Source: an uncultured Oscillospiraceae bacterium (GTDB lineage Bacteria; Bacillota; Clostridia; Oscillospirales; Oscillospiraceae). Taken from it: a stretch of 58,427 nucleotides of DNA. Shown here one piece after another: positions 51,878 to 58,427 of this stretch (position 1 is the first letter of the stretch; every line of letters begins with the position of its first letter). The stretch is from NCBI GenBank assembly GCA_934591705.1, contig CAKTPM010000009.1, forward strand, positions 1-58,427, given 5' to 3'. A program made the position numbers and the translations under genes. The notes below the pieces were generated by a model, which was given only the letters and a program-made list of their open reading frames with translations, was not told where the DNA came from and searched no databases.

Positions 51878-52864
51878 TCAGCCCTCGATGGCGGTGTAGC
51901 CCTCCAGGGGAGTGATGCCGAGCTTTTCGCACATGGCGGCATTGAACTTGGGGGCGGCGGGGGCATATTCAATGGGCATGGCGGAGATGTCCGCCTCGCC
52001 CTTGAGGATCTTGGCAGCCATCTTGCCGGTGGTGACGCCCAGGTCGTAGTAGTCGATGGACAGGGTGCACACGCCGCAGCCGGCGCACAGGGACTCTTCG
52101 CCGCACACCGCAGGCACCTTGGCGGCGGTGAGGATGTTGCCGATGCTCTCGGTGTTGTTGGCGGCGGTGTTATCCGTGGGGATGTAGATGACATCGCTCT
52201 CCGCGGCGGCCTTCTCCGTCACGGCGGCCAGGTCGTTGGAGTCGGTGAAGGCGAACTCCGTGCAGGTGAGGCCCTTGGCAGTCAGGTGCTTGGTGACCTC
52301 ATCCACCTGGTAGCGGGAGTTGGGCTCAGCGGAGCAGAAGAGCAGCCCCACATTCTTAGCGTCGGGGAACCACTCCGTCAGCATATCCGCCTGCTTGCTG
52401 AGGTCGGCCAGGTCGGAGGTGCCAGAGATGTTGCCGCCCACGGTGCCGTCAAACTCGTCCAGGTCCAGGGCCACGCCGTAGGCCGTGACAGCCGTGCCCA
52501 GAATGGGCACCTCGGAGGTGGCGGAGGCGGCGGCGGTGAGGGCCGGGGTGGCGTTGGCCATGATGAGGTCAACATCCGAGGAGAGGAAGCCATTGATGAT
52601 GGTGCTGCAGTTGGTGGCCTCGCCGGAGGCGTTCTGGACATCGATCTGCACGGCCTCGCCCAGCTCCTCGGTCAGGGCGTCCACGAAGCCCTGGGTGGCG
52701 GCGCCCAGGGCGGGGTGCTGGGCCAGCTGGCACACGCCCACGCGGTAGCTGACCTTCTCGGCGTCATCGCCGGAGGTGTCGGGGGCCTCGGTCTTGCCGC
52801 AGGCCGTCAGGCTGGCGGCCAGCGCCAGAGCCAGAAACAGAAACAGTGTAAAGAACTTTTTCAT
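51878..52864 (-). CDS. ABC importer substrate-binding lipoprotein (TrpX-like, PF04392)
   Basis: A 328-residue lipoprotein. The signal peptide ends in the lipobox LTAC, placing the lipid-modified Cys at residue 22. The mature part is the two-lobed PF04392 fold typical of TrpX, with YRVGVCQLAQHPALGAATQGF at its start. The ATG at 52864 with GGAG in front is used; the longer open frame reads back into the attenuator region. It is the first gene of the importer operon, and its leader encodes a Tyr-rich peptide followed by a terminator. The ligand is likely tyrosine or another aromatic amino acid; this is inference. Confidence 0.9.
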   Translation of the reverse strand: MKKFFTLFLFLALALAASLTACGKTEAPDTSGDDAEKVSYRVGVCQLAQHPALGAATQGFVDALTEELGEAVQIDVQNASGEATNCSTIINGFLSSDVDLIMANATPALTAAASATSEVPILGTAVTAYGVALDLDEFDGTVGGNISGTSDLADLSKQADMLTEWFPDAKNVGLLFCSAEPNSRYQVDEVTKHLTAKGLTCTEFAFTDSNDLAAVTEKAAAESDVIYIPTDNTAANNTESIGNILTAAKVPAVCGEESLCAGCGVCTLSIDYYDLGVTTGKMAAKILKGEADISAMPIEYAPAAPKFNAAMCEKLGITPLEGYTAIEG

Positions 52865-52884
52865 GATGTTTTCTCCTTTTTTTG

Positions 52885-52925
52885 AAAAAAATGAAAGCCC
52901 TGTTCCGGACGGAACAGAGCTTTGC
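52885..52925 (-). terminator. Attenuator terminator before the importer operon
   Basis: AAAGCTCTGTTCCG and its near-complement CGGAACAGGGCTTT, then CATTTTTTT on the minus strand. It lies between the leader peptide stop (52949) and the ATG of the binding protein. A second hairpin (52924-52945) adjoins it. Confidence 0.8.
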
Positions 52926-52948
52926 GTACGATAAAAGATCATCGCTTT

Positions 52949-53083
52949 CTATGCCCTATGTACTGCCGGAAAATTCTTTTTTGCGCAGCAAAAATAGCCC
53001 TCGTAATAGAAGGCGGCATAGGTGCGGTAATAGGAGCCCATGGCGGACTTCAGGGTGCAGGTGCTGGTGATGGTCTTTTTCAT
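52949..53083 (-). CDS. Tyrosine-rich leader peptide
   Basis: A 44-residue open frame starting at an ATG with AAGGAG seven bases upstream. The start is MKKTITSTCTLKSAMG. Then come SYYRTYAAFYYEGYF: six Tyr and two Phe within residues 17-31. The frame ends 24 bases before the attenuator hairpin. Tyr codons TAT and TAC are both used. This is the layout of a ribosome-mediated attenuator in which stalling at Tyr codons would change the fold and allow read-through to the importer genes. No T-box signature is present. Confidence 0.75.
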   Translation of the reverse strand: MKKTITSTCTLKSAMGSYYRTYAAFYYEGYFCCAKKNFPAVHRA

Positions 53084-53126
53084 TGTGGGCTCCTTTCCGC
53101 TGCATGGCAGCGATTTGATGTTTGGA

Positions 53127-53155
53127 ACTTTATCACTTTTAACAGCAAAAGTAAA
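53127..53155 (-). promoter_or_regulatory. Possible promoter of the leader-peptide transcript
   Basis: TTTACT and TAAAGT with a 17-base spacer on the minus strand. An inverted repeat (AACAGCAAA at 53141-53149 with TTTGCTGTT at 53197-53205) has one arm in the spacer and could be an operator. Weak boxes. Confidence 0.35.
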
Positions 53156-53252
53156 TGGGCGAGATGCACAAACTTCTTCCCACTTTTCACATGGGCTTTG
53201 CTGTTTTGCACCGCATTTGCCGGCTCCGGGCGATCCCTTCCCTGCCCGAGAG

Positions 53253-53286
53253 AAAAAAATCACCTGTGCCCCCAGGGCACAGGTGA
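53253..53286 (-). terminator. Terminator after the ABC exporter operon
   Basis: CACCTGTGCCC and its complement followed by ATTTTTTTC on the minus strand. Confidence 0.8.
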
Positions 53287-53298
53287 TGGGGAAGGTGC

Positions 53299-55179
53299 TT
53301 ATTCCCCCAGCTCCTCCAAGCCGGTATAGAGCTGGAAGTAGCGGCCCTTTTGGGCCAGGAGCTCCTCGTGGTCGCCCCGCTCGATGATGCGCCCGCCCTC
53401 CAGCACCAGGATGGCCTTGGCATTGCGGACGGTGGACAGCCGGTGGGCGATGACGAACACCGTGCGGTTCTCCATGAGCTGGTCCATGCCCCGCTCGATG
53501 AGCTTCTCCGTGCGGGTGTCGATGGAGGAGGTGGCCTCATCCAGGATCAGCACCGGCGGGTCGGACACGGCGGCCCGGGCGATGGCCAGAAGCTGCCGCT
53601 CGCCCTGACTCAAGCTGCCGCCGTCCCCGGTGATGACGGTGTCGTACCCCTGGGGCAGGTGGCGGATAAAGCCGTCGGCATTGGCGAGCTTGGCGGCGGC
53701 GCGGATGTCCTCGTCCGTGGCGTCCAGGCGGCCGTAGCGGATGTTGTCCGCCACGGTGCCGGTAAAGAGATGGGTATCCTGGAGCACCATGCCCAGGGAC
53801 CGCCGCAGGGACTCCTTGCGGATCTCCCGGACATCGATGCCGTCATAGGTGATGGTGCCCTGCTGCACATCGTAAAAGCGGTTGATGAGGTTGGTGACGG
53901 TGGTCTTGCCGGCGCCGGTGGAGCCCACAAAGGCGATCTTCTGCCCCGGCTTGGCAAAGAGACTCACATCGTGGAGCACCGTCTTCTCCCCGTCGTAGGA
54001 GAAGTCTACATGCTCAAAGCGCACATCGCCCCGCAGCTCGATGAGCTGGCCGTCCGGGCGCTTCCAGGCCCAGTGGCCGGTGCGCTCCGCCGTCTCCGTG
54101 AGGGTGCCGCCGTTTTTCTCCACCCGCACCAGCACAGTGGTGCCCTCATCCACCTCCGGGGTCTCCTCCATCAGGGCAAAGATACGCTCGGCACCGGCCA
54201 CGGCGGAGAGGAGGGTGTTCACCTGCTGGCTCACCTGGCCGATGGGCTGGCTCACCTGCTTGACATAGAGGAGATAGGCCCCCAGGGAGCCGATATCGAA
54301 CACGCCGCCGATGGCCAGAAGGCCGCCCACACAGCAGGTGACGGCATAGTTGATCTTGCTGAGGTTGCCCATCAGGGGCATCATGGAGATGGCATAGGCC
54401 TGGGCGGTGGTGCCGGCGCGGCGATAGGTCTCGTTGAGGGCGGCGAACTGGTCGATGGCCTTTTGCTCGTGGGAAAAGACCTTGATGACCTTCTGGCCCT
54501 CGATCATCTCCTCGATGTAGCCGTTCATGGAGCCCAGGGCCCCCTGCATTTTCTGGAAGTTCACCCGGCTGCGGCCGCCCACGCCCTTGACCATCAGCAG
54601 CATCAGGAGCAGAAAGCCGAAGGTGATGAGGGTCAGCACCCAGTTGAGCCAGAGCATCGCCGCGATGGTGGCGGCAAAGGTCAGGGCGTTGGAGAGCACG
54701 CTGGTAAAGGTGGAGTTGAGCATCTCCGAGACCGTTTCAATGTCGTTGGTGAAGCGGCTCATCAGATCCCCCGACTGGTGGGTGTCATAGTACCTTAGAG
54801 GCAGGGTCTGCATCTTATTGAAAAGGTCCTGGCGCAGCTGGGCCACGGTCTTTTGGGAGATGCGCACCATGATGCGGGAATAGCCGTAGGACATCACCGC
54901 GTTGAGCAGGTACAGCGCCCCCATCAGGCACAGGATCCGGGCCAGGCCTCGGAAGTCGCCGGGAAGCACATAGTCGTTGATGGCGGGCTTGAGCATGTAG
55001 CTGGCCCCCACGCTGGCCAGGGAGCTGAGCAGCAGCATCACCGCCACCAGCACCAGCCAGCCCTTATAGTGCCCCACATAGCGCAGGAGCTTTTTCACGG
55101 TGCCCCGGGTGTCCTGGGGGCGGCGGAAGCCGTGGGCATTGGGGCCGTGACGGCCGCCGGCACGATTTCTTTCAGCCAT
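53299..55179 (-). CDS. Heterodimeric ABC exporter, subunit 2
   Basis: A 626-residue half transporter with six membrane helices (about 35-330) and an ATPase domain. Walker A is GSTGAGKTT, Walker B VLILDEATSSID with the catalytic Glu, and the signature is the non-canonical LSQGE. An insertion of about 40 residues (with TGHWAWKRPDG) precedes the nucleotide-binding domain. The ATG at 55179 overlaps the stop of subunit 1 by 8 bases, so both are coupled. Together they resemble multidrug or peptide exporters of the TM287/288 or BmrCD type. The substrate is unknown. Confidence 0.92.
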   Translation of the reverse strand: MAERNRAGGRHGPNAHGFRRPQDTRGTVKKLLRYVGHYKGWLVLVAVMLLLSSLASVGASYMLKPAINDYVLPGDFRGLARILCLMGALYLLNAVMSYGYSRIMVRISQKTVAQLRQDLFNKMQTLPLRYYDTHQSGDLMSRFTNDIETVSEMLNSTFTSVLSNALTFAATIAAMLWLNWVLTLITFGFLLLMLLMVKGVGGRSRVNFQKMQGALGSMNGYIEEMIEGQKVIKVFSHEQKAIDQFAALNETYRRAGTTAQAYAISMMPLMGNLSKINYAVTCCVGGLLAIGGVFDIGSLGAYLLYVKQVSQPIGQVSQQVNTLLSAVAGAERIFALMEETPEVDEGTTVLVRVEKNGGTLTETAERTGHWAWKRPDGQLIELRGDVRFEHVDFSYDGEKTVLHDVSLFAKPGQKIAFVGSTGAGKTTVTNLINRFYDVQQGTITYDGIDVREIRKESLRRSLGMVLQDTHLFTGTVADNIRYGRLDATDEDIRAAAKLANADGFIRHLPQGYDTVITGDGGSLSQGERQLLAIARAAVSDPPVLILDEATSSIDTRTEKLIERGMDQLMENRTVFVIAHRLSTVRNAKAILVLEGGRIIERGDHEELLAQKGRYFQLYTGLEELGE

Positions 55180-56905
55180 TTTCCTGCACCCCCTCCTGCT
55201 GAGAATGGTAGACCTCGCGGTATATCTCGCTGGTCTCCAGCAGCGTTTTATGGTCGCCCATGGCCGAGATGCGACCATCGTCCAGCACCACGATGAGATC
55301 GGCGTCCATAACGGAGTTCACCCGCTGGGCGATGATGATCTTGGTGGTGCCGGGCAGGGCGGTCCGCAGTCCGGCGCGTATCTTCGCGTCGGTGGCGGTG
55401 TCCACGGCGGAGGTGGAGTCATCCAGGATCAGCACCTTGGGCTTGCGCAGGATGGCCCGGGCGATGCAGAGGCGCTGCTTCTGCCCGCCGGAGACATTGG
55501 TGCCCCCCTGCTCGATGCGGCTTTCATAGCCGCCGGGGCGCTTGAGGATGAACTCCTCGGCACACGCCAGACGGCAGGCCTCGCGGAGCTCCTCGTCGGT
55601 GGCGTTCTCATCGCCCCAGCGGAGGTTCTCCGCGATGGTGCCGGAAAAGAGCGTGTTCTTCTGCAGCACTACGGCCACGGCCTCCCGCAGGGCGCTCATG
55701 GTGTAGTCCTTCACATTCCGGCCGCCCACCAGCACCGCGCCCTCATTGACCTCATAGAGCCGGGGGATCAGGCTCACCAGGGTGGTCTTGGCGCTGCCGG
55801 TGCCGCCCAGGATGCCCACGGTGGCCCCGGCGGGGATGTCGAGGTCGATATCCGTGAGGTTCCACTCCCCGGCGGCGTCGTTATAGCGGAAATAGACATG
55901 CTCAAAGCGCACCGAGCCGTCCTCCACGGCGGCGGCCGGGTCGGCAGCGGCGTCGGTGATCTCGGGCTTTTCCTCCAGCACCTCGATGATGCGCCTGCCG
56001 CAGGCGATGGCCCGGGTGAGGATCATCAGCACCATGGAGAGCATCATCAGGGACATGAGGATCTCCGAGACATAGGTGAAGTAGGCCAGCAGGTCGCCGG
56101 AGGGGAGCACGCCGGTGCCCACCATCCGGCCGCCGATCCACATCACCGCCACGATGGTGCCGCCCATCAGCAGGATGATCAGGGGCATAAAGAGCACCAC
56201 GAAGCCGAAGGCATTCTCGGCGATGCGGCGGAGGTCTGCGTTGCGCCGGGCAAACTTCTCCTTTTCCTTCTCCTCCCGGACATAGGACTTCACCACCCGG
56301 ATGGCGTTGAGGTCCTCCTGAACCACCAGGTTCATGTCGTCGGTGGCCCTTTGCAGGGCGGTGAAGGTGGGGCCGACCTTGAGGATGAGGACCACCACCA
56401 CGGCGATCAGAATGGGCAGCGCCACCAGAAACACGCGGCTCAGGCGCAGGGAGATGCCCAGCGCCATGATAAAGGCGGTGATGAGCATGGCCGGGGCCCG
56501 CACCATGATGCGCATGCCCATCTGCAGGGTGGTCTGCACCGAGGTCACATCGTTGGTCAGGCGGGTGATGAGGGAGGCGGTGGAGAAGTGCTCGATGTTG
56601 CGGAAGGAAAAGCGCTGTACCTGCTCATACTCCGCCTGGCGCAGCTGCGCCCCGAAGCCCATGCTGGCCCGGGCGGCCAGATACGCGGCGGACACACCGA
56701 AGACCAGGGCCAAAAGTGCCATGCCGATCATCCGCAGACCGGCGGTGAGAATATACGCCCGGTCCCCTGCGGCGATGCCGATGTCCACGATGCTGCTCAT
56801 GACCTGGGGCAGCTTCAGCTCCATCACGGCCTCCCCCACGGAGAACAGCATGCCCAGCAGGATCAGCAGGCGATAACCCTTTGTATACGATACTAATTTT
56901 TTCAT
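55172..56905 (-). CDS. Heterodimeric ABC exporter, subunit 1
   Basis: A 577-residue half transporter. Six helices (about 15-300) precede the ATPase domain with Walker A GGTGSAKTT, signature VSGGQKQR and Walker B VLILDDSTSAVD. Asp replaces the catalytic Glu, so this ATP site is degenerate, as in other heterodimeric exporters, while the partner keeps the active Glu. The ATG at 56905 has AGGAGG seven bases upstream; the longer frame is not used. It is the first gene of a two-gene operon with its own promoter. Confidence 0.93.
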   Translation of the reverse strand: MKKLVSYTKGYRLLILLGMLFSVGEAVMELKLPQVMSSIVDIGIAAGDRAYILTAGLRMIGMALLALVFGVSAAYLAARASMGFGAQLRQAEYEQVQRFSFRNIEHFSTASLITRLTNDVTSVQTTLQMGMRIMVRAPAMLITAFIMALGISLRLSRVFLVALPILIAVVVVLILKVGPTFTALQRATDDMNLVVQEDLNAIRVVKSYVREEKEKEKFARRNADLRRIAENAFGFVVLFMPLIILLMGGTIVAVMWIGGRMVGTGVLPSGDLLAYFTYVSEILMSLMMLSMVLMILTRAIACGRRIIEVLEEKPEITDAAADPAAAVEDGSVRFEHVYFRYNDAAGEWNLTDIDLDIPAGATVGILGGTGSAKTTLVSLIPRLYEVNEGAVLVGGRNVKDYTMSALREAVAVVLQKNTLFSGTIAENLRWGDENATDEELREACRLACAEEFILKRPGGYESRIEQGGTNVSGGQKQRLCIARAILRKPKVLILDDSTSAVDTATDAKIRAGLRTALPGTTKIIIAQRVNSVMDADLIVVLDDGRISAMGDHKTLLETSEIYREVYHSQQEGVQENG

Positions 56906-56928
56906 GAGATTTCCTCCTGTGACCCTCG

Positions 56929-56957
56929 ATACTAACATAGCTATTTTTCAATGTCAA
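56929..56957 (-). promoter_or_regulatory. Promoter of the ABC exporter operon
   Basis: TTGACA and TAGTAT on the minus strand with a 17-base spacer. The sequence CGATACTAA occurs at the -10 and again 39 bases downstream, which might be part of an operator. Confidence 0.65.
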
Positions 56958-57039
56958 TGCGCCCGTTCCCGGAGTTTACAGATTGTTAACAGCCCCCCGG
57001 CGAGGCGCCCGGCGGTGCTGGCTGCGGCGGTGCTTTTCT

Positions 57040-57068
57040 TTGACAGATCGGGAAAAATCGGGTAGAAT
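57040..57068 (+). promoter_or_regulatory. Promoter of the small conserved gene
   Basis: TTGACA and TAGAAT on the plus strand with a 17-base spacer, 49 bases before the ATG. Confidence 0.7.
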
Positions 57069-57117
57069 GAGGGTGTCCCTTTCCACCGTATATAGGATGT
57101 ATATAGGAGGTCTTTTT

Positions 57118-57477
57118 ATGGCAGCGATCATCGAAATGGTTTGCACCGCGCCGCAGAAGTCCCTTCCGCAAACGGCGGAGGAGTTCACGGTAAAGGCCGG
57201 CCTTTCCGGAGAGAAGATCTATTCCCACCGCCGGGAGGACGCCGTCCTTTTGTGCTTTGAGCGCTACTACTTCCGCAACGGCAGCTACGCTGCCCTGACG
57301 GTCTCCTTCCGGGAGCAGGACGGCCGGCAGTATGCCGCCATCGTGGGCTTCGGCGGCGGCGAGGGGCTTTTCAATCTCAGCTGGGGGGCCAACGCCTCCT
57401 TTGCCCGAACGGCCCAGCAGGCCCTGGAGCTCATGGGCTTTGAAAAAGCAGAGGAAAAAGATATCAGAAACGAGTAG
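57118..57477 (+). CDS. Small conserved protein of unknown function
   Basis: A 119-residue cytoplasmic protein beginning MAAIIEMVCTAPQKSLPQ. It has no signal peptide, membrane segment or known catalytic motif. The central part (LCFERYYFRNGSYAALTVSF) and the Gly-rich VGFGGGEGLFNLSWG suggest a small alpha/beta fold. The ATG at 57118 has TAGGAGGT in front; the longer frame starts upstream of the promoter. It may belong to the uncharacterised DUF6054 group, but I am not sure of that. It is a single-gene unit ahead of the repeat region. Confidence 0.75.
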   Translation: MAAIIEMVCTAPQKSLPQTAEEFTVKAGLSGEKIYSHRREDAVLLCFERYYFRNGSYAALTVSFREQDGRQYAAIVGFGGGEGLFNLSWGANASFARTAQQALELMGFEKAEEKDIRNE

Positions 57478-57479
57478 TT

Positions 57480-58029
57480 CCACCGGACTGCTGCGCCCGG
57501 CTTCGACACCCCTGCCGGGGTGTGCGAAGGCCGGAGCTCGTTTCTCATCCCCTCCTCGGCATCAAAAAAACCGCCTTTACAGGCGGTTTCCTTCCTTGCG
57601 GTGCTTCCGCGCCGTGTTCCCCTTTGCGCTTCTTACCGCGCATATGTCCCACGGCCATCCGGCCGTGGGCGGGGATTCTCCTCTCGCTGATGCAACAGTC
57701 CACCGGACTGTTGCGCCCGGCTTCGACACCCCTGCCGGGGTGTGCGAAGGCCGGAGCTCGTTTCTCATCCCCTCCTCGGCATCAAAAAAACCGCCTTTAC
57801 AGGCGGTTTCCTTCCTTGCGGTGCTTCCGCGCCGTGTTCCCCTTTGCGCTTCTTACCGCGCATATGTCCCACGGCCATCCGGCCGTGGGCGGGGATTCTC
57901 CTCTCGCTGATGCAACAGTCCACCGGACTGTTGCGCCCGGCTTCGACACCCCGATGGGGTGTGCGAAGGCCGGAGCTCGTTTCTCATCCCCTCCTCGGCA
58001 TCAAAAAAACCGCCTTTACAGGCGGTTTT
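57480..58029. repeat. 220-bp tandem repeat (2.5 copies) with terminators
   Basis: Two full copies (57480-57699, 57700-57919) and a half copy (57920-58029) are almost identical. Each full unit contains a hairpin GCTTCGACACCCC/GGGGTGTGCGAAGGC, a terminator stem AAACCGCC/GGCGGTTT with seven T on the minus strand, and a hairpin CCCACGGCC/GGCCGTGGG. The third copy has CCCCGATGGGG in place of CCCCTGCCGGGG. The region lies directly downstream of the minus-strand tRNA genes, so it supplies serial terminators. Open frames here are not genes. Confidence 0.9.
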
Positions 58030-58030
58030 T

Positions 58031-58106
58031 TGGTGCCTCGTCGGGGATTCGAACCCCGGACACCCTGCTTAAAAGGCAGGTGCTCTACCTACTGAGCTAA
58101 CGAAGC
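58031..58106 (-). tRNA. tRNA-Lys (UUU)
   Basis: Anticodon loop CTTTTAA gives anticodon TTT. The acceptor stem GCTTCGT pairs with ACGAGGC, the T-arm GTTCGAATC is present and CCA is encoded. Confidence 0.96.
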
Positions 58107-58110
58107 GTAT

Positions 58111-58185
58111 TGGCAGGGACGGCTGGACTCGAACCAGCGGATGAGGGAGTCAAAGTCCCTTGCCTTACCACTTGGCTACGCCCCT
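58111..58185 (-). tRNA. tRNA-Gln (UUG)
   Basis: Anticodon loop CTTTGAC gives TTG. The acceptor stem AGGGGCG pairs with CGTCCCT (one G-U), discriminator G, CCA encoded. It is separated from tRNA-Lys by four bases. Confidence 0.95.
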
Positions 58186-58198
58186 ATGGTGGAAAAGC

Positions 58199-58232
58199 GG
58201 ATGAGGGATTGGGACCACTCCCAATCCCTCAT
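58199..58232. other. Perfect hairpin between tRNA-His and tRNA-Gln
   Basis: GATGAGGGATTGGGA and its exact complement around a CCAC/GTGG loop. No full T-tract follows. Its arm shares GGATGAGGGA with the neighbouring tRNA-Gln anticodon region. Confidence 0.7.
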
Positions 58233-58239
58233 CATCTTG

Positions 58240-58317
<78 letters not shown>

Positions 58318-58354
58318 ACATATACACATCCGCTTGGGATTTGTGACGAAAAAA

Positions 58355-58427
58355 TGGTACGCCAGAAGGGACTCGAACCCCCGGCCTACTGCTTAGAAGG
58401 CAGTTGCTCTATCCAGCTGAGCTACTG
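58355..58427 (-). tRNA. tRNA-Arg (UCU), 5' end cut by the window
   Basis: Anticodon loop CTTCTAA gives TCT. The 3' acceptor strand and CCA are present; about four bases of the 5' acceptor strand lie beyond the window. Confidence 0.92.

Noticed and set aside
52865..53298. T-box riboswitch before the importer operon
   Set aside because: The T-box consensus AGGGTGGNACCGCG and specifier stem are absent; a Tyr-rich leader peptide explains the layout better.
57332..58100. Several 60-190-codon frames in the 220-bp repeat
   Set aside because: They repeat with the DNA unit, run through terminators and into the tRNA gene, and have no start signals.

Overview
The window looks like the chromosome of a high-GC Clostridia bacterium, most likely an Oscillospiraceae-type gut anaerobe. 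The basis is the GC-rich Firmicutes-style genes, strong AGGAGG ribosome sites, TTGACA/TATAAT promoters, a YloU-YloV pair, ER-type SipW signal peptidases, c-di-GMP-I riboswitches and palindromic intergenic repeats of a kind common in that group. The exact genus cannot be fixed from the sequence.

Positions 1-19077 hold mostly housekeeping genes. On the minus strand are the 5' part of rpoB (cut by the window edge at the rifampicin region), a yloU-fakA operon, a DUF11 protein, an LTA-synthase-like enzyme, a zinc-ribbon protein, glycerol kinase, and a psuK-psuG-DUF1294-GNAT block. On the plus strand are a LysR regulator, a lipase-like hydrolase overlapping a family-4 uracil-DNA glycosylase, asnS, and a yihY-trkA pair.

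Positions 19092-46807 form the striking part: a 27.7-kb, entirely minus-strand surface-fibre locus made of three transcription units. Each begins with a TTGACA promoter, a c-di-GMP-I (GEMM) riboswitch and an intrinsic terminator. Unit 3 (46807-45622) encodes one TasA/camelysin-like protein. Unit 2 (45150-31956) encodes three SipW-type secreted proteins and a 3341-residue GLUG-repeat protein. Unit 1 (31887-19042) encodes four more SipW-type proteins, two SipW-like signal peptidases, a membrane-anchored McrB-like AAA+ ATPase, a DUF2357-like coiled-coil protein, an HD-GYP protein, a PilZ protein and a membrane-anchored camelysin-like protein. The likely logic is that c-di-GMP (or, for one leader, possibly cGAMP) controls transcription, the SipW enzymes mature the subunits, PilZ acts as effector and HD-GYP as feedback phosphodiesterase. 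The AAA+/coiled-coil pair looks like an undescribed assembly or export motor.

Positions 46928-57477 contain glmS, cysK with a possible operator, a TrpXYZ-type ABC importer preceded by a tyrosine-rich leader peptide and attenuator, a heterodimeric ABC exporter, and a small conserved protein. The window ends with a 220-bp tandem repeat that carries terminators and a minus-strand tRNA cluster (Arg, His, Gln, Lys in transcription order; tRNA-Arg is cut by the edge).
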